From NCBI RefSeq assembly GCF_009765225.1, contig NZ_VMSF01000001.1, positions 2,542,001 to 2,606,000 on the forward strand: DNA of 64,000 nucleotides. The letters run 5' to 3'. The notes beneath the pieces are model-generated. The model saw nothing but the letters and a program-made list of their open reading frames with translations, made no database searches and was not told the origin of the DNA. Both the position numbers and the translations under genes were made by a program. Origin of the DNA: Leifsonia sp. AG29. GTDB taxonomy: Bacteria; Actinomycetota; Actinomycetes; Actinomycetales; Microbacteriaceae. This document shows, piece by piece, positions 48,244-55,488 of this stretch. Numbering within the stretch: the stretch's first letter is position 1; each line of letters opens with the position of its first letter.

Positions 48244-48862
48244 CCTCGCTCGCCGCCTCCCGGCGCGTGAGCTCCAGGCCCCCGACGAGGAGATCGACCC
48301 CGAAGGCGAACGAGGCCGCGGAGTCGGATTCGTCGAGCGGTGAAGCGGGAGCCTCGCCCGTCGCGAGAACGCCGATGCTGTCGTACTGGATCCGCTGCTG
48401 CTCGTGCGAGACGTGCCCGAGCAGGAAGTGCAGCAGAGCGGTCCCCGCGCGGTCGGCGGTCTCGTCGTCGAAACCCCCCGAGCGGACGGCCGACGTGAGC
48501 CGTTGGAGCGCCCTCCCTTCCCCGAGCCCGAGCGCGTAGGTGCTCGCCACCACCTCCGCTCCGTCGCGGTACGCGAGCAGCGAGTCGCGCAGAGCCGACG
48601 CCTCCACCCGGACACGCTCGGCCCAGGGAGCATCGGCGGCCGACTGGAGGGCCGGTCCCCGCATCACGATGCGATCGGCGAGCTCGGCGAGGAGCGTCTG
48701 CTTGTTGGGGAAGTGCCAGTAGAGGGCGCTGGGCTGCACGTCGAGAGCAGCCGCGAGCCTCCGCATGGTCAGGTCGGGGAGGCCGACATCGTCGAGGATG
48801 CGCAGCGCCGTCTCCGCCACGTCTTCCCGGGTGTGCCGCCGCCCGCTTCCGTTCCCTGCCAC
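48224..48862 (-). CDS. bioQ: TetR-family repressor, probable biotin regulator BioQ
   Basis: 212-aa TetR with HTH GLPDLTMRRLAAALDVQPSA and LYWHFPNKQTLLAELADRIV. Assignment to BioQ, the actinobacterial repressor of biotin genes, rests on two facts: it is divergent from bioY, and the intervening DNA has two copies of TGAAC-N3-GTTCA, close to the BioQ operator TGAAC-N3-GTTAC. The GTG at 48862 is 6 nt downstream of TATAGT, a leaderless start. Autoregulation is expected, since the first site starts 1 bp from its -10. Confidence 0.88.
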   Translation of the reverse strand: MAGNGSGRRHTREDVAETALRILDDVGLPDLTMRRLAAALDVQPSALYWHFPNKQTLLAELADRIVMRGPALQSAADAPWAERVRVEASALRDSLLAYRDGAEVVASTYALGLGEGRALQRLTSAVRSGGFDDETADRAGTALLHFLLGHVSHEQQRIQYDSIGVLATGEAPASPLDESDSAASFAFGVDLLVGGLELTRREAASEVSRSRT

Positions 48863-48868
48863 AGCATC

Positions 48869-48903
48869 ACTATAGTGAACACCGTTCAGGTGAACAGCGT
48901 TCA
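48869..48903. promoter_or_regulatory. bioQ-bioY divergent control region: symmetric -10 and two BioQ-type operators
   Basis: The palindrome ACTATAGT (48869-48876) provides TATAGT on both strands: minus at 48869-48874 for bioQ, plus at 48871-48876 for bioY. Operators TGAACACCGTTCA (48876-48888) and TGAACAGCGTTCA (48891-48903) follow, 15 bp apart. The first touches the bioY -10 and transcription start, so repression of both directions is expected. The bioY transcript would have a ~37-nt leader. Confidence 0.8.
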
Positions 48904-48919
48904 GGTGAAGGAAGCCCTC

Positions 48920-49585
48920 ATGACCGACTCCCCCCGCAGCACAGAGACCACCGCCTCCCGCGGCGGCGCACGCCTCGCCGCGCGCCGGCTGGATGCGACC
49001 GACATCGCCCGCGTCGCCGTGTGCGCCGCGATCGTCGCCGTCCTCGGCCTCCCCGGCGGGTTCACCGTCTTCGGGGCCGTCCCGATCACCGCTCAGACGC
49101 TCGGGGTCATGCTCGCCGGCGCGCTCCTCGGGCCGGCGCTCGGCGCGCTGTCGATGGCCGTGCTGCTCGCGCTCGTCGCTGCGGGCCTCCCGCTGCTCGC
49201 CGGCGGACGCGGCGGGATCGGCGTCTTCGCCGGGCCGTCGGTCGGGTACCTCCTCGGCTGGGTGGCGGGCGCCGCCGTGATCGGGCTGATCGTCCACGCG
49301 GGCAGCCGGAAGCCGGTGCTCTGGCGGACAGCTCTCGGCATCGTCGTCGGCGGCATCCTCGTCGTCTACGCGTTCGGCATTCCCCTCCAGAGCCTGATCA
49401 CGCGCCTCCCGTTGCCCGCCACCGCGCTGTCCAGCCTCGTGTTCGTCCCCGGCGACCTCATCAAGGCGGCGATCGCCTCCGCGATCGTGATGACGCTCGT
49501 GCGGGCGTATCCGCGGGCGTTCCGCCGCGCCTGGACCCCGGCGTCGCCCGCTTCGCCCGAGCGGGACGCCCAGCCCGTCGCATGA
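48920..49585 (+). CDS. bioY: Biotin ECF transporter substrate-binding protein BioY
   Basis: 221-aa BioY, the integral membrane S-component of the biotin ECF transporter. It has five to six helices and family motifs VFGAVPITAQTLGVMLAGAL, GPSVGYLLGW and VFVPGDLIKAAIAS. The ATG at 48920 has AAGGAA 6 nt upstream. The stop overlaps the next gene's start (ATGA at 49582-49585). First gene of a BioQ-controlled operon that ends with the ECF ATPase and T-subunit genes. Confidence 0.96.
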   Translation: MTDSPRSTETTASRGGARLAARRLDATDIARVAVCAAIVAVLGLPGGFTVFGAVPITAQTLGVMLAGALLGPALGALSMAVLLALVAAGLPLLAGGRGGIGVFAGPSVGYLLGWVAGAAVIGLIVHAGSRKPVLWRTALGIVVGGILVVYAFGIPLQSLITRLPLPATALSSLVFVPGDLIKAAIASAIVMTLVRAYPRAFRRAWTPASPASPERDAQPVA

Positions 49586-50691
49586 CGGCGCTCGTCCCGC
49601 TGCGCGACGACGACCCCGCTCTTCTCGACCGCGTCGGGGAGGCGAAGGGGCGCGACGACGTGCCGCTCGTGCTCGACAGCCGGGCGCCGGCGGCGCAGAC
49701 CGCTGCGGCCGTCGCCGCGGCCTCCCGGGCCGACCTCGGCGGGATCGGCTGGGCGGCGCTCACATCGGGGAGCAGCGGAAGTCCCCGGGTCGTGCTGCGC
49801 ACCGATCGCTCCTGGGCGGCGTCCTTCGCGACCGTCGCGCGCCTCCTGGATGCGGGGCCGGATGACGCCGTGGCCCTGACCGCGCCGGCCTCCTCCTCGC
49901 TCACCCTCTTCTCGCTGGCGCACGCGCTCGGTGGCGGACCTCGGCCCCTCCTCCGCGACCACAGCGCTGCAACATGTTTTCATGGGACGCCGGAGGGTCT
50001 GCGCCGCCTGGTCGAATCCGGCACCGCTCCGCACCTGCGTTCCGCGCTGGTCGGCGGCTCGCGCCTCGACCCGGAGCTGCGCGTCGCGGCCGAGACGGCA
50101 GGCATTCGGGTGACCTCGTACTACGGCGCCGCGGAGCTCTCCTTCGTGGCCATCGACCGCGGCGACGGGCTGGTTCCGTTCCCCGGAGTCGAGGTCGAGC
50201 TGCGGGACGGCGACGTGTGGGTGCGCTCGGGATTCGTCGCGTCGGGCTACGCGGGCGCGCCGGGCCCGCTGCGACGCGAGGGCGCGTGGGCCACGGTCGG
50301 GGACCGGGCGGAGTGGGGCGGCGCGGAGGGACGCGGCGATCGCCTGCGCCTGCTCGGCCGCGCGGACGACGCGATCCTGAGCGCCTCCGCGACGATCGTG
50401 CCCGACGAGGTCGAGGGCGCGCTGCGGTCCGTGCCGGGCGTCCGTGACGCCGTCGTGTTCGGGCTGCCCGTCAGTCGCGTCGGCTCGCTCGTCGCCGCGA
50501 TGATCGAGCCGGAGGGCGCCTCCCCGTCGCTGGCGGAACTGCGTGCGCGAGCCGCCGAACGGCTGGCGCCGGCGCACCGTCCGCGCCGGTGGTTCGCCGG
50601 CGAGCTGCCGCGGACCGCCTCCGGGAAGCCGGCGCGCGCCGAGGCTGTCCGCCGCGTGCTGGCCGGGGAGGTGCGGGCTCTTGAGCGTTGA
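49582..50691 (+). CDS. Short AMP-dependent acyl-CoA synthetase/ligase in the biotin-uptake operon
   Basis: 369-aa ANL-superfamily ligase, shorter than usual (about 500 aa) because the N-terminal region is reduced. It keeps the P-loop ALTSGSSGSPRVVLRT, the SYYGAAELSFVAI motif, GDRAEWGG, the hinge LGRADDAILSASATIVPDEV, and a terminal catalytic Lys in PRTASGKPARA. It therefore should activate a carboxylate. The position in the bio operon suggests pimelate or a biotin-related acid, but that is inference. It overlaps bioY and the thiolase gene. Confidence 0.88.
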   Translation: MTALVPLRDDDPALLDRVGEAKGRDDVPLVLDSRAPAAQTAAAVAAASRADLGGIGWAALTSGSSGSPRVVLRTDRSWAASFATVARLLDAGPDDAVALTAPASSSLTLFSLAHALGGGPRPLLRDHSAATCFHGTPEGLRRLVESGTAPHLRSALVGGSRLDPELRVAAETAGIRVTSYYGAAELSFVAIDRGDGLVPFPGVEVELRDGDVWVRSGFVASGYAGAPGPLRREGAWATVGDRAEWGGAEGRGDRLRLLGRADDAILSASATIVPDEVEGALRSVPGVRDAVVFGLPVSRVGSLVAAMIEPEGASPSLAELRARAAERLAPAHRPRRWFAGELPRTASGKPARAEAVRRVLAGEVRALER

Positions 50692-51814
50692 CGGCATCCG
50701 GGAGGCGCCCGTCATCGTCTCCGCGCGGCGCACGCCGATCGGCACCCGCGGCCGCGCGTTCGCCAACCTCCGCGTGGAGGAGCTGGCTGCGCCCGTCCTG
50801 CGGGCCGCGCTCGAGGACGCCGAAGGCGCGATGGGCGCACCGGTGGAGGTAGCGGACGTCGTGCTCGGCAACTGCATGGGCCCGGGCGGCAACCCGGCCC
50901 GCGTCAGCGCCCTCGCCGCCGGCCTCGACGCATCAGTGCCGGGAGGGACGGTCGACCGGCAGTGCGGAAGCGGCCTCGCCGCGATCATCGACGCCGCGAC
51001 CGCCATCCGTGGCGGCGACCGGCGCCCCCGGCTCGCTGGAGGCGTCGAGAGCGCCTCCACATCACCGGTGCGCTCGGTGGACGGCGTCCCATACGACAGG
51101 GCGCCCTTCGCCCCGGCGGGCTTTCCCGACCCCGACATGACGCGCGCCGCGGAGGACCTCGCCGTGCGCGACGGCTTGAGTCGCGAGCGCTTGGACGCGC
51201 ACGCAGCGCGGTCGCACGCGCGGGCTCGGCGAGCCCTCGCGGAGGGGCGCTTCGCCGCCGAGCTCGTCCCCCTCGCGGGACTCGACCACGACGACGCCAT
51301 CGGCACCGCGGACCGGCTGCTTCCGCGTCTGGCGCCGCTCTTCCCGGGCGGATCGCTGACGGCCGGGACCTCGACGCGCATCGGCGACGGCGCGGCGGCC
51401 GTCGTGGTCGCGCCTCCCAGCAGCGGTCCGGGGCTGGCCGTGCGCGCATCCGCATTCGTCGGCAGCGACCCGGCATTTCCCGGCCTCGGTGCGGCGCCGG
51501 CGATCGAGAGCGCGCTCTCGCTTGCGGGACTGAGCGCGAGAGACCTCGCGGCGGTCGAACTGGTGGAGGCGTTCGCCTCCCAGAGCATCGCGGTGCTGCA
51601 GCGCCTCGGCATCGACGACGACGACCCGCGGGTGTGCGCCGACGGAGGCGCGCTCGCTCTCGGCCACCCATGGGGAGCCAGCGGGGCCGTGGCGGTGGTT
51701 CGGCTGTTCAGCCGGCTGGTGCGGTCGGGCGCTCCCGCCGGCACCGTCGGGCTGGCCGCAGCGTCGGTCGGAGGCGGCCTCGGCGTGGCCGCCGTGCTGG
51801 AGGTCGTCCGATGA
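50681..51814 (+). CDS. Thiolase-family acyltransferase lacking the second active-site cysteine
   Basis: 377-aa thiolase. The nucleophile Cys95 is present in DRQCGSGLAA, and the conserved His lies in GGALALGHPWGASG. The third motif, normally CxGGGxG, reads AAASVGGGLG, so the acid/base Cys is Ser. The usual NEAFA motif is VEAFA. The enzyme may be altered in direction or specificity. The TTG at 50681 lies inside the ligase gene, with GGGGAGG 9 nt upstream; the stop overlaps bioM (ATGA). Confidence 0.88.
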   Translation: MSVDGIREAPVIVSARRTPIGTRGRAFANLRVEELAAPVLRAALEDAEGAMGAPVEVADVVLGNCMGPGGNPARVSALAAGLDASVPGGTVDRQCGSGLAAIIDAATAIRGGDRRPRLAGGVESASTSPVRSVDGVPYDRAPFAPAGFPDPDMTRAAEDLAVRDGLSRERLDAHAARSHARARRALAEGRFAAELVPLAGLDHDDAIGTADRLLPRLAPLFPGGSLTAGTSTRIGDGAAAVVVAPPSSGPGLAVRASAFVGSDPAFPGLGAAPAIESALSLAGLSARDLAAVELVEAFASQSIAVLQRLGIDDDDPRVCADGGALALGHPWGASGAVAVVRLFSRLVRSGAPAGTVGLAAASVGGGLGVAAVLEVVR

Positions 51815-52509
51815 GTGCGCTGCACCTGCGCGGAGCCCGCGTGCGCCTCGACGAGGTCACGGCGCTGAACGACGTGACCGTCGACCTCGATGCCCGCAGG
51901 ATCGCCGTGATCGGCGAGAACGGGTCGGGCAAGTCGACGTTCGCGCGCCTCCTGGGCGGGCTCGTCGCGGCCTCCGGCGGGGAGGTCAGCGTGCTCGGGC
52001 TCGATCCGGCCCGCCAGGCGTCCGAGCTGCGCCGTCGGGTGGCCTTCGTCTTCAGCAACCCGGACGCTCAGATCATCATGCCGACCGTCGCCGAGGACGT
52101 CGCCTTCTCCCTGCGCGCCGAGAAGCTGTCTCGGGAGGCGGCGGGCGCGCGCGTCGCGGACGCCCTCGCCCGCTTCGGGCTGAGCGCCCTCGCGGACCGT
52201 CCCTCCCACTCGCTCTCCGGCGGCCAGAAGCAGTTGCTCGCGCTCTGCGGCGCCTTCATCCGGAACCCCGAACTCGTCATCGCCGACGAGCCGACCGCCT
52301 ACCTCGATGCCCGGAACGCCAGGCGCGTCGCCGGTCACCTCTTCGACGGCGAGCACCGCCTGGTGCTCGTGACCCACGACCTCGAACTGGCGAAGCGCTG
52401 CGACACGGCGGTGCTCTTCGCCGGAGGGACGATCAGCGCCGTCGGCGACCCCTCGGAGATCGTGGAGGGGTACGAGGCGCTGCTCGACGAAGGCGGCGTG
52501 CCGTGCTGA
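51811..52509 (+). CDS. bioM: Biotin ECF transporter ATPase BioM
   Basis: 232-aa ABC ATPase of the biotin ECF transporter. Walker A GENGSGKST at 35-43, Q-loop NPDAQIIMPTVAEDVAFSL (NPDxQ hallmark of ECF A-proteins), signature LSGGQKQ, Walker B LVIADEPT, and the switch His in VTHDLE. The ATG overlaps the thiolase stop; the stop overlaps bioN by 7 nt. It powers BioY with BioN. Confidence 0.96.
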   Translation: MSALHLRGARVRLDEVTALNDVTVDLDARRIAVIGENGSGKSTFARLLGGLVAASGGEVSVLGLDPARQASELRRRVAFVFSNPDAQIIMPTVAEDVAFSLRAEKLSREAAGARVADALARFGLSALADRPSHSLSGGQKQLLALCGAFIRNPELVIADEPTAYLDARNARRVAGHLFDGEHRLVLVTHDLELAKRCDTAVLFAGGTISAVGDPSEIVEGYEALLDEGGVPC

Positions 52510-53114
52510 CGTCGTACCGCCCCGGCTCGGGCGCCCTGCACCGCATGCCGACCGGGCCGAAGCTTCTGCTCGTCATGGTGGTCGTCCTCGGGGTCTCGTT
52601 CCTCCCCTCCACCTGGGCCGCGGCCGGCGCATGCGGTGCGCTCCCGGTGCTCGCCTATGCGCTCGCCGGCCTCGGCGACGGAGCCGGGGGGATGCGCGAA
52701 CTCGGCCGCCAGCTGATCGCGGTCCGGTGGGTCATCGTCGTCACGGCTGCGGGGCAGCTGCTGTTCCTTCCGGTGGAGGCGGCGGTGGCGAACACTGCGC
52801 GCGTGACGGCGGTGATCGTGCTCGCGTCCCTCCTCGTGCTCACGACGCGGGTGTCGGACCTGCTGGATACGATCGAGAAGGCGATTGGACCGCTCTCGTT
52901 GCTTCGGATCGACCCGGCGCGCACGGCGCTGCTGCTGACGGTGACGCTCAGCACGGTGCCGGTGCTCGCGGGGCTTGCGAAGCAGGTGAGAGAGGCGCAG
53001 CGGGCTCGCGGCGGACGCGCGGGGTTGCGGGCGTTCGCCGTGCCGTTCCTAGTGGTGGCGTTCAAGCACGCGGACGAGCTCGGGGATGCGTTGACGGCGA
53101 GAGGAGTGCGGTGA
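52503..53114 (+). CDS. bioN: Biotin ECF transporter T-component BioN
   Basis: 203-aa EcfT membrane protein that couples BioM to BioY. It has four to five helices (about 20-55, 70-90, 98-113, 140-155) and the cytoplasmic Ala-Arg-Gly coupling motifs AQRARGGRAG and ALTARGVR. The GTG start lies within bioM. The TGA overlaps the next gene's GTG (53111-53114). Confidence 0.94.
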   Translation: MLTSYRPGSGALHRMPTGPKLLLVMVVVLGVSFLPSTWAAAGACGALPVLAYALAGLGDGAGGMRELGRQLIAVRWVIVVTAAGQLLFLPVEAAVANTARVTAVIVLASLLVLTTRVSDLLDTIEKAIGPLSLLRIDPARTALLLTVTLSTVPVLAGLAKQVREAQRARGGRAGLRAFAVPFLVVAFKHADELGDALTARGVR

Positions 53115-53494
53115 GCGGGGGGACACGGGTGAGCGGGGGGCAGGCGCGCGGGGTCGGCGGCGGAGTCGCGGCGGGCGGCGGTATCCGGGTGCTCGGTGCG
53201 GTCGTGGATGACCAGACGCGGTGCACGCACTACCGGACGGAGCTCGACGTCATCGCGATCCGCTTCGCCTGCTGCGGCGAGTACTACCCGTGTCACGCGT
53301 GCCACGCGGAAGCGGCCGGCCACCCGGCGCGGCAGTGGCCCGTCGAGGACCGCGGCGAGAAGGCGGTGCTCTGCGGCGTGTGCCGGACCGAACTCACGAT
53401 CGAGCGCTACCTCGGCGTGGACGCCTGTCCGGCGTGCGGTGCGGCCTTCAACCCGGGGTGCAAGCTGCATACCGGGCTCTACTTCGAGGAGTGA
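53111..53494 (+). CDS. CHY zinc-finger protein, translationally coupled to bioN
   Basis: 127-aa protein with a Gly-rich N-terminus (about 25 aa) and a CHY zinc finger: RCTHYRTELDVIAIRFACC, then YPCHACHAE, CGVCRTELTIERYL, and CPACGAAFNPGCKLH. Eukaryotic Hot13-type proteins with this finger handle zinc redox; bacterial function is unknown. The GTG overlaps the bioN stop, so it belongs to the bio operon. It is the last gene before the repeat cluster. Confidence 0.9.
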   Translation: MSGGTRVSGGQARGVGGGVAAGGGIRVLGAVVDDQTRCTHYRTELDVIAIRFACCGEYYPCHACHAEAAGHPARQWPVEDRGEKAVLCGVCRTELTIERYLGVDACPACGAAFNPGCKLHTGLYFEE

Positions 53495-54608
53495 CGGGGG
53501 CGGAGGTTGCGCCTGCGCCTCCGCTGCCGGGGCTCGAGGTGCGGTTGCTGGTTCGGGCTCCGTCTTGGGCGGTGCGGCCGCGTGAGCGGTCACACATGGC
53601 CCCCGGTGTCGCGTCGCCGCGCTGCCGCGGCTGTCTGGCGGCGTGAACGGTCACCAATGGCCCCTTCAGCCTCGTCATGACGCCGCGAGGGGGCCACAGG
53701 TGACGGTTCAACCGTTCAACGGAGCGGGAGGCTGTGGATAAGCCACCCCCAGAGGGGCAGCCGGGCGGACGAGCCGCGAACCGCGCCGCAACGTCTCGGC
53801 CGTCGCCTCAACCGAGCTCGCCGGCCGTCCTCTGGGCCGTCGCATCAACCGAGCTCGCCGGCCTGCGGCCCGGCCGCCTACCTCCTTGCCTGCGCGATCA
53901 CCCGCCTGAACGGTCACTTGTGGCCCCCTCACCCTCGCCCGGGCGCCCTGACGGGGCCATTAGTGACGGGTCGACCGTTCAACAGCGCGGGAGGCTGTGG
54001 ATACGCCGCGCCCGAGGAGCAGCCGGGCGGACGAGCCGCGAACCGCGCCGCAACGTCTCGGCCGTCCGCTCAATCGAGCTCGGCGGCCCTCCCCTCGGTC
54101 GGCGCCCGGCCTCCACCTCTTCCTGCACGGTCGCGCGCCTGAACGGTCGCTAATGGCCCCCTCACCCTCGTCCGGAAGCCCTGAGGGGGCCATTAGTGAC
54201 GGTTCAACTGTTCAACAGCGCAGGAGGCTGTGGATAAGCCACCCCCAGAGGGGCAGCCGGGCGGACGAGCCGCGCACCGCGCCGCAACGTCTCGGCCGTC
54301 GCCTCAATCGAGCTCGCCGGCCCCTCCCCTCGGTCGGCGCCTCACCCGGGCCCGTCGACCCGCGGCCCCGCCGTCTGCCTCCTTTCCAGCGCGATCACCC
54401 GCCCGAACGGTCACCTGTGGCCCCCTCACCCTCGCCTGGACGCCCTGAGGAGGCCACAGGTGACGGTTCAACCGTTCAACGGCGCGGGAGGCTGTGGATA
54501 AGACACCCGTGGGAAGCGGTAGCGCGCCCGCTGATGAGGCTCCCGCGGGCGGCAGTCGAGCGTCCGCTGCTGGAGCGGTCGCGCAGCCCTGGACTACGCT
54601 TGCGCCCC
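53495..54608. repeat. ~1.1-kb cluster of four tandem ~263-bp units with 99-bp hairpin element and TGTGGATAA box
   Basis: No gene. Four 99-bp elements at 53643-53741, 53906-54004, 54139-54237 and 54403-54501 each begin (C/G)(T/C)GAACGGTC, carry inverted arms around GGCCCC/GGGGCC, a motif GTTCAACCGTTCAAC, and end GGCTGTGGATAA (copy 2 ends GGATAC). The intervening ~165 bp (134 bp between copies 2 and 3) is also repeated, e.g. CGCAACGTCTCGGCCGT. A truncated arm lies at 53582-53605. The right-hand ~107 bp (54502-54608) is unique and holds the methyltransferase promoter. Confidence 0.85.
54595..54600 (+). promoter_or_regulatory. -10-like TACGCT of the methyltransferase gene
   Basis: TACGCT 8 nt upstream of the GTG start with no ribosome site between; suggests a leaderless transcript just outside the repeat cluster. 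Confidence 0.35.
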
Positions 54609-55307
54609 GTGAGCGAAGAGATCCGCCGCCGTTTCGACGAGCGCGCACCGGAATACGACCGGTCCGACATGCACCGCGAACTCGCGGAGGCCGTGGCTGC
54701 GTTCATTGCGCTCGACGCCCTCCCCGCAACAACGCCCGACACCGACTCCCACGCCACCTCGCGCCCCGTCTCGCACGCCACCTTGCGCCCCGCCTCCCGC
54801 GCCGCTTCCGGCGCAGCAACCATCCTCGACGTCGGCACCGGAACCGCCCTCCTCCTCCGCGCCCTCCACCGCCGCGAGCCGCGGCTCAACCTGATCGGCG
54901 TCGACCTCTCCCCCGGCATGCTGGAGGTCGCCCGCGCGGCCCTCCCGAGCGCCGAGCTGATGGAGGGTGACGCTGCGCGCCTCCCGGTGGGCGAAGCCTC
55001 CGCCGATGTCGTCACGTGCGTGACAGCGCTGCACCTGTTCGACGACCCGGCCGCTGCGGTCGGTGAGTGGGGCCGGGTCCTCAGGCCTGGAGGGAGGGTC
55101 GTCACGGCGACCTTCACGGCGGTCGACCGGAGTCGGCACCCCTCGGCGACGGCTGACCATCACGCGCTCTTCGCCACGCCCGAACGGCTCGGCGCGCTCT
55201 TGCGACCGATCGGGCGGATCCCGCTCCGGCACGAGCACTGGAGCCACGGGGACGACACCGTCCTGATCGCCGAATTCGGACCCGCACCGGCCCGCTCGGC
55301 CACCTGA
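54609..55307 (+). CDS. SAM-dependent class I methyltransferase
   Basis: 232-aa class I methyltransferase with motif I ILDVGTGTALLLRALH, acidic GVDLSPGMLEVAR, DAARLPVGEASADVVTCVTA and LRPGGRVV. The overall pattern is UbiE/Methyltransf_11-like. A His/Thr/Ser/Arg-rich insertion (about residues 39-62) precedes motif I. The substrate is unknown. GTG at 54609 fits the family N-terminus EEIRRRFDERAPEYD. It sits just after the repeat cluster. Confidence 0.9.
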   Translation: MSEEIRRRFDERAPEYDRSDMHRELAEAVAAFIALDALPATTPDTDSHATSRPVSHATLRPASRAASGAATILDVGTGTALLLRALHRREPRLNLIGVDLSPGMLEVARAALPSAELMEGDAARLPVGEASADVVTCVTALHLFDDPAAAVGEWGRVLRPGGRVVTATFTAVDRSRHPSATADHHALFATPERLGALLRPIGRIPLRHEHWSHGDDTVLIAEFGPAPARSAT

Positions 55308-55428
55308 CGGGACGGGCCCCAGCGGCGCCAAAGGCACCCACACCCAAACCCAAGGCACCCCGAAACCCGGGAACGCAGAACCCGAGGAACGCCGATCCCC
55401 GGAGGCCCGACCCCCAGAACGCAGAACA

Positions 55429-55463
55429 GCCGCCGGACCCGGGTCTCCCCGAGCCCGACGGCC
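55429..55463 (-). terminator. Possible terminator of the nuclease gene
   Basis: On the minus strand, 26 nt after the stop, a nested GC hairpin (GCCG and CGGC outer arms, GGG/CCC inner arms) is followed by TGTTCTGCGTTCT. The stem is interrupted, so confidence is low. The rest of 55308-55488 shows only short direct repeats of GAACGCAGAAC. Confidence 0.3.
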
Positions 55464-55488
55464 GCCCCGCGGTCCGTCAGGCCAACCG

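Noticed and set aside
53734-54448. Small plus-strand frames starting MDKPPPEGQPGGRAA
   Set aside because: They recur only because the DNA unit is repeated; the start lies in the TGTGGATAA box and there is no ribosome site or homology.
53643-54501. Replication origin oriC
   Set aside because: DnaA-box-like sites are spaced 230-265 bp apart, there is no AT-rich unwinding region, and neither dnaA nor dnaN is present.
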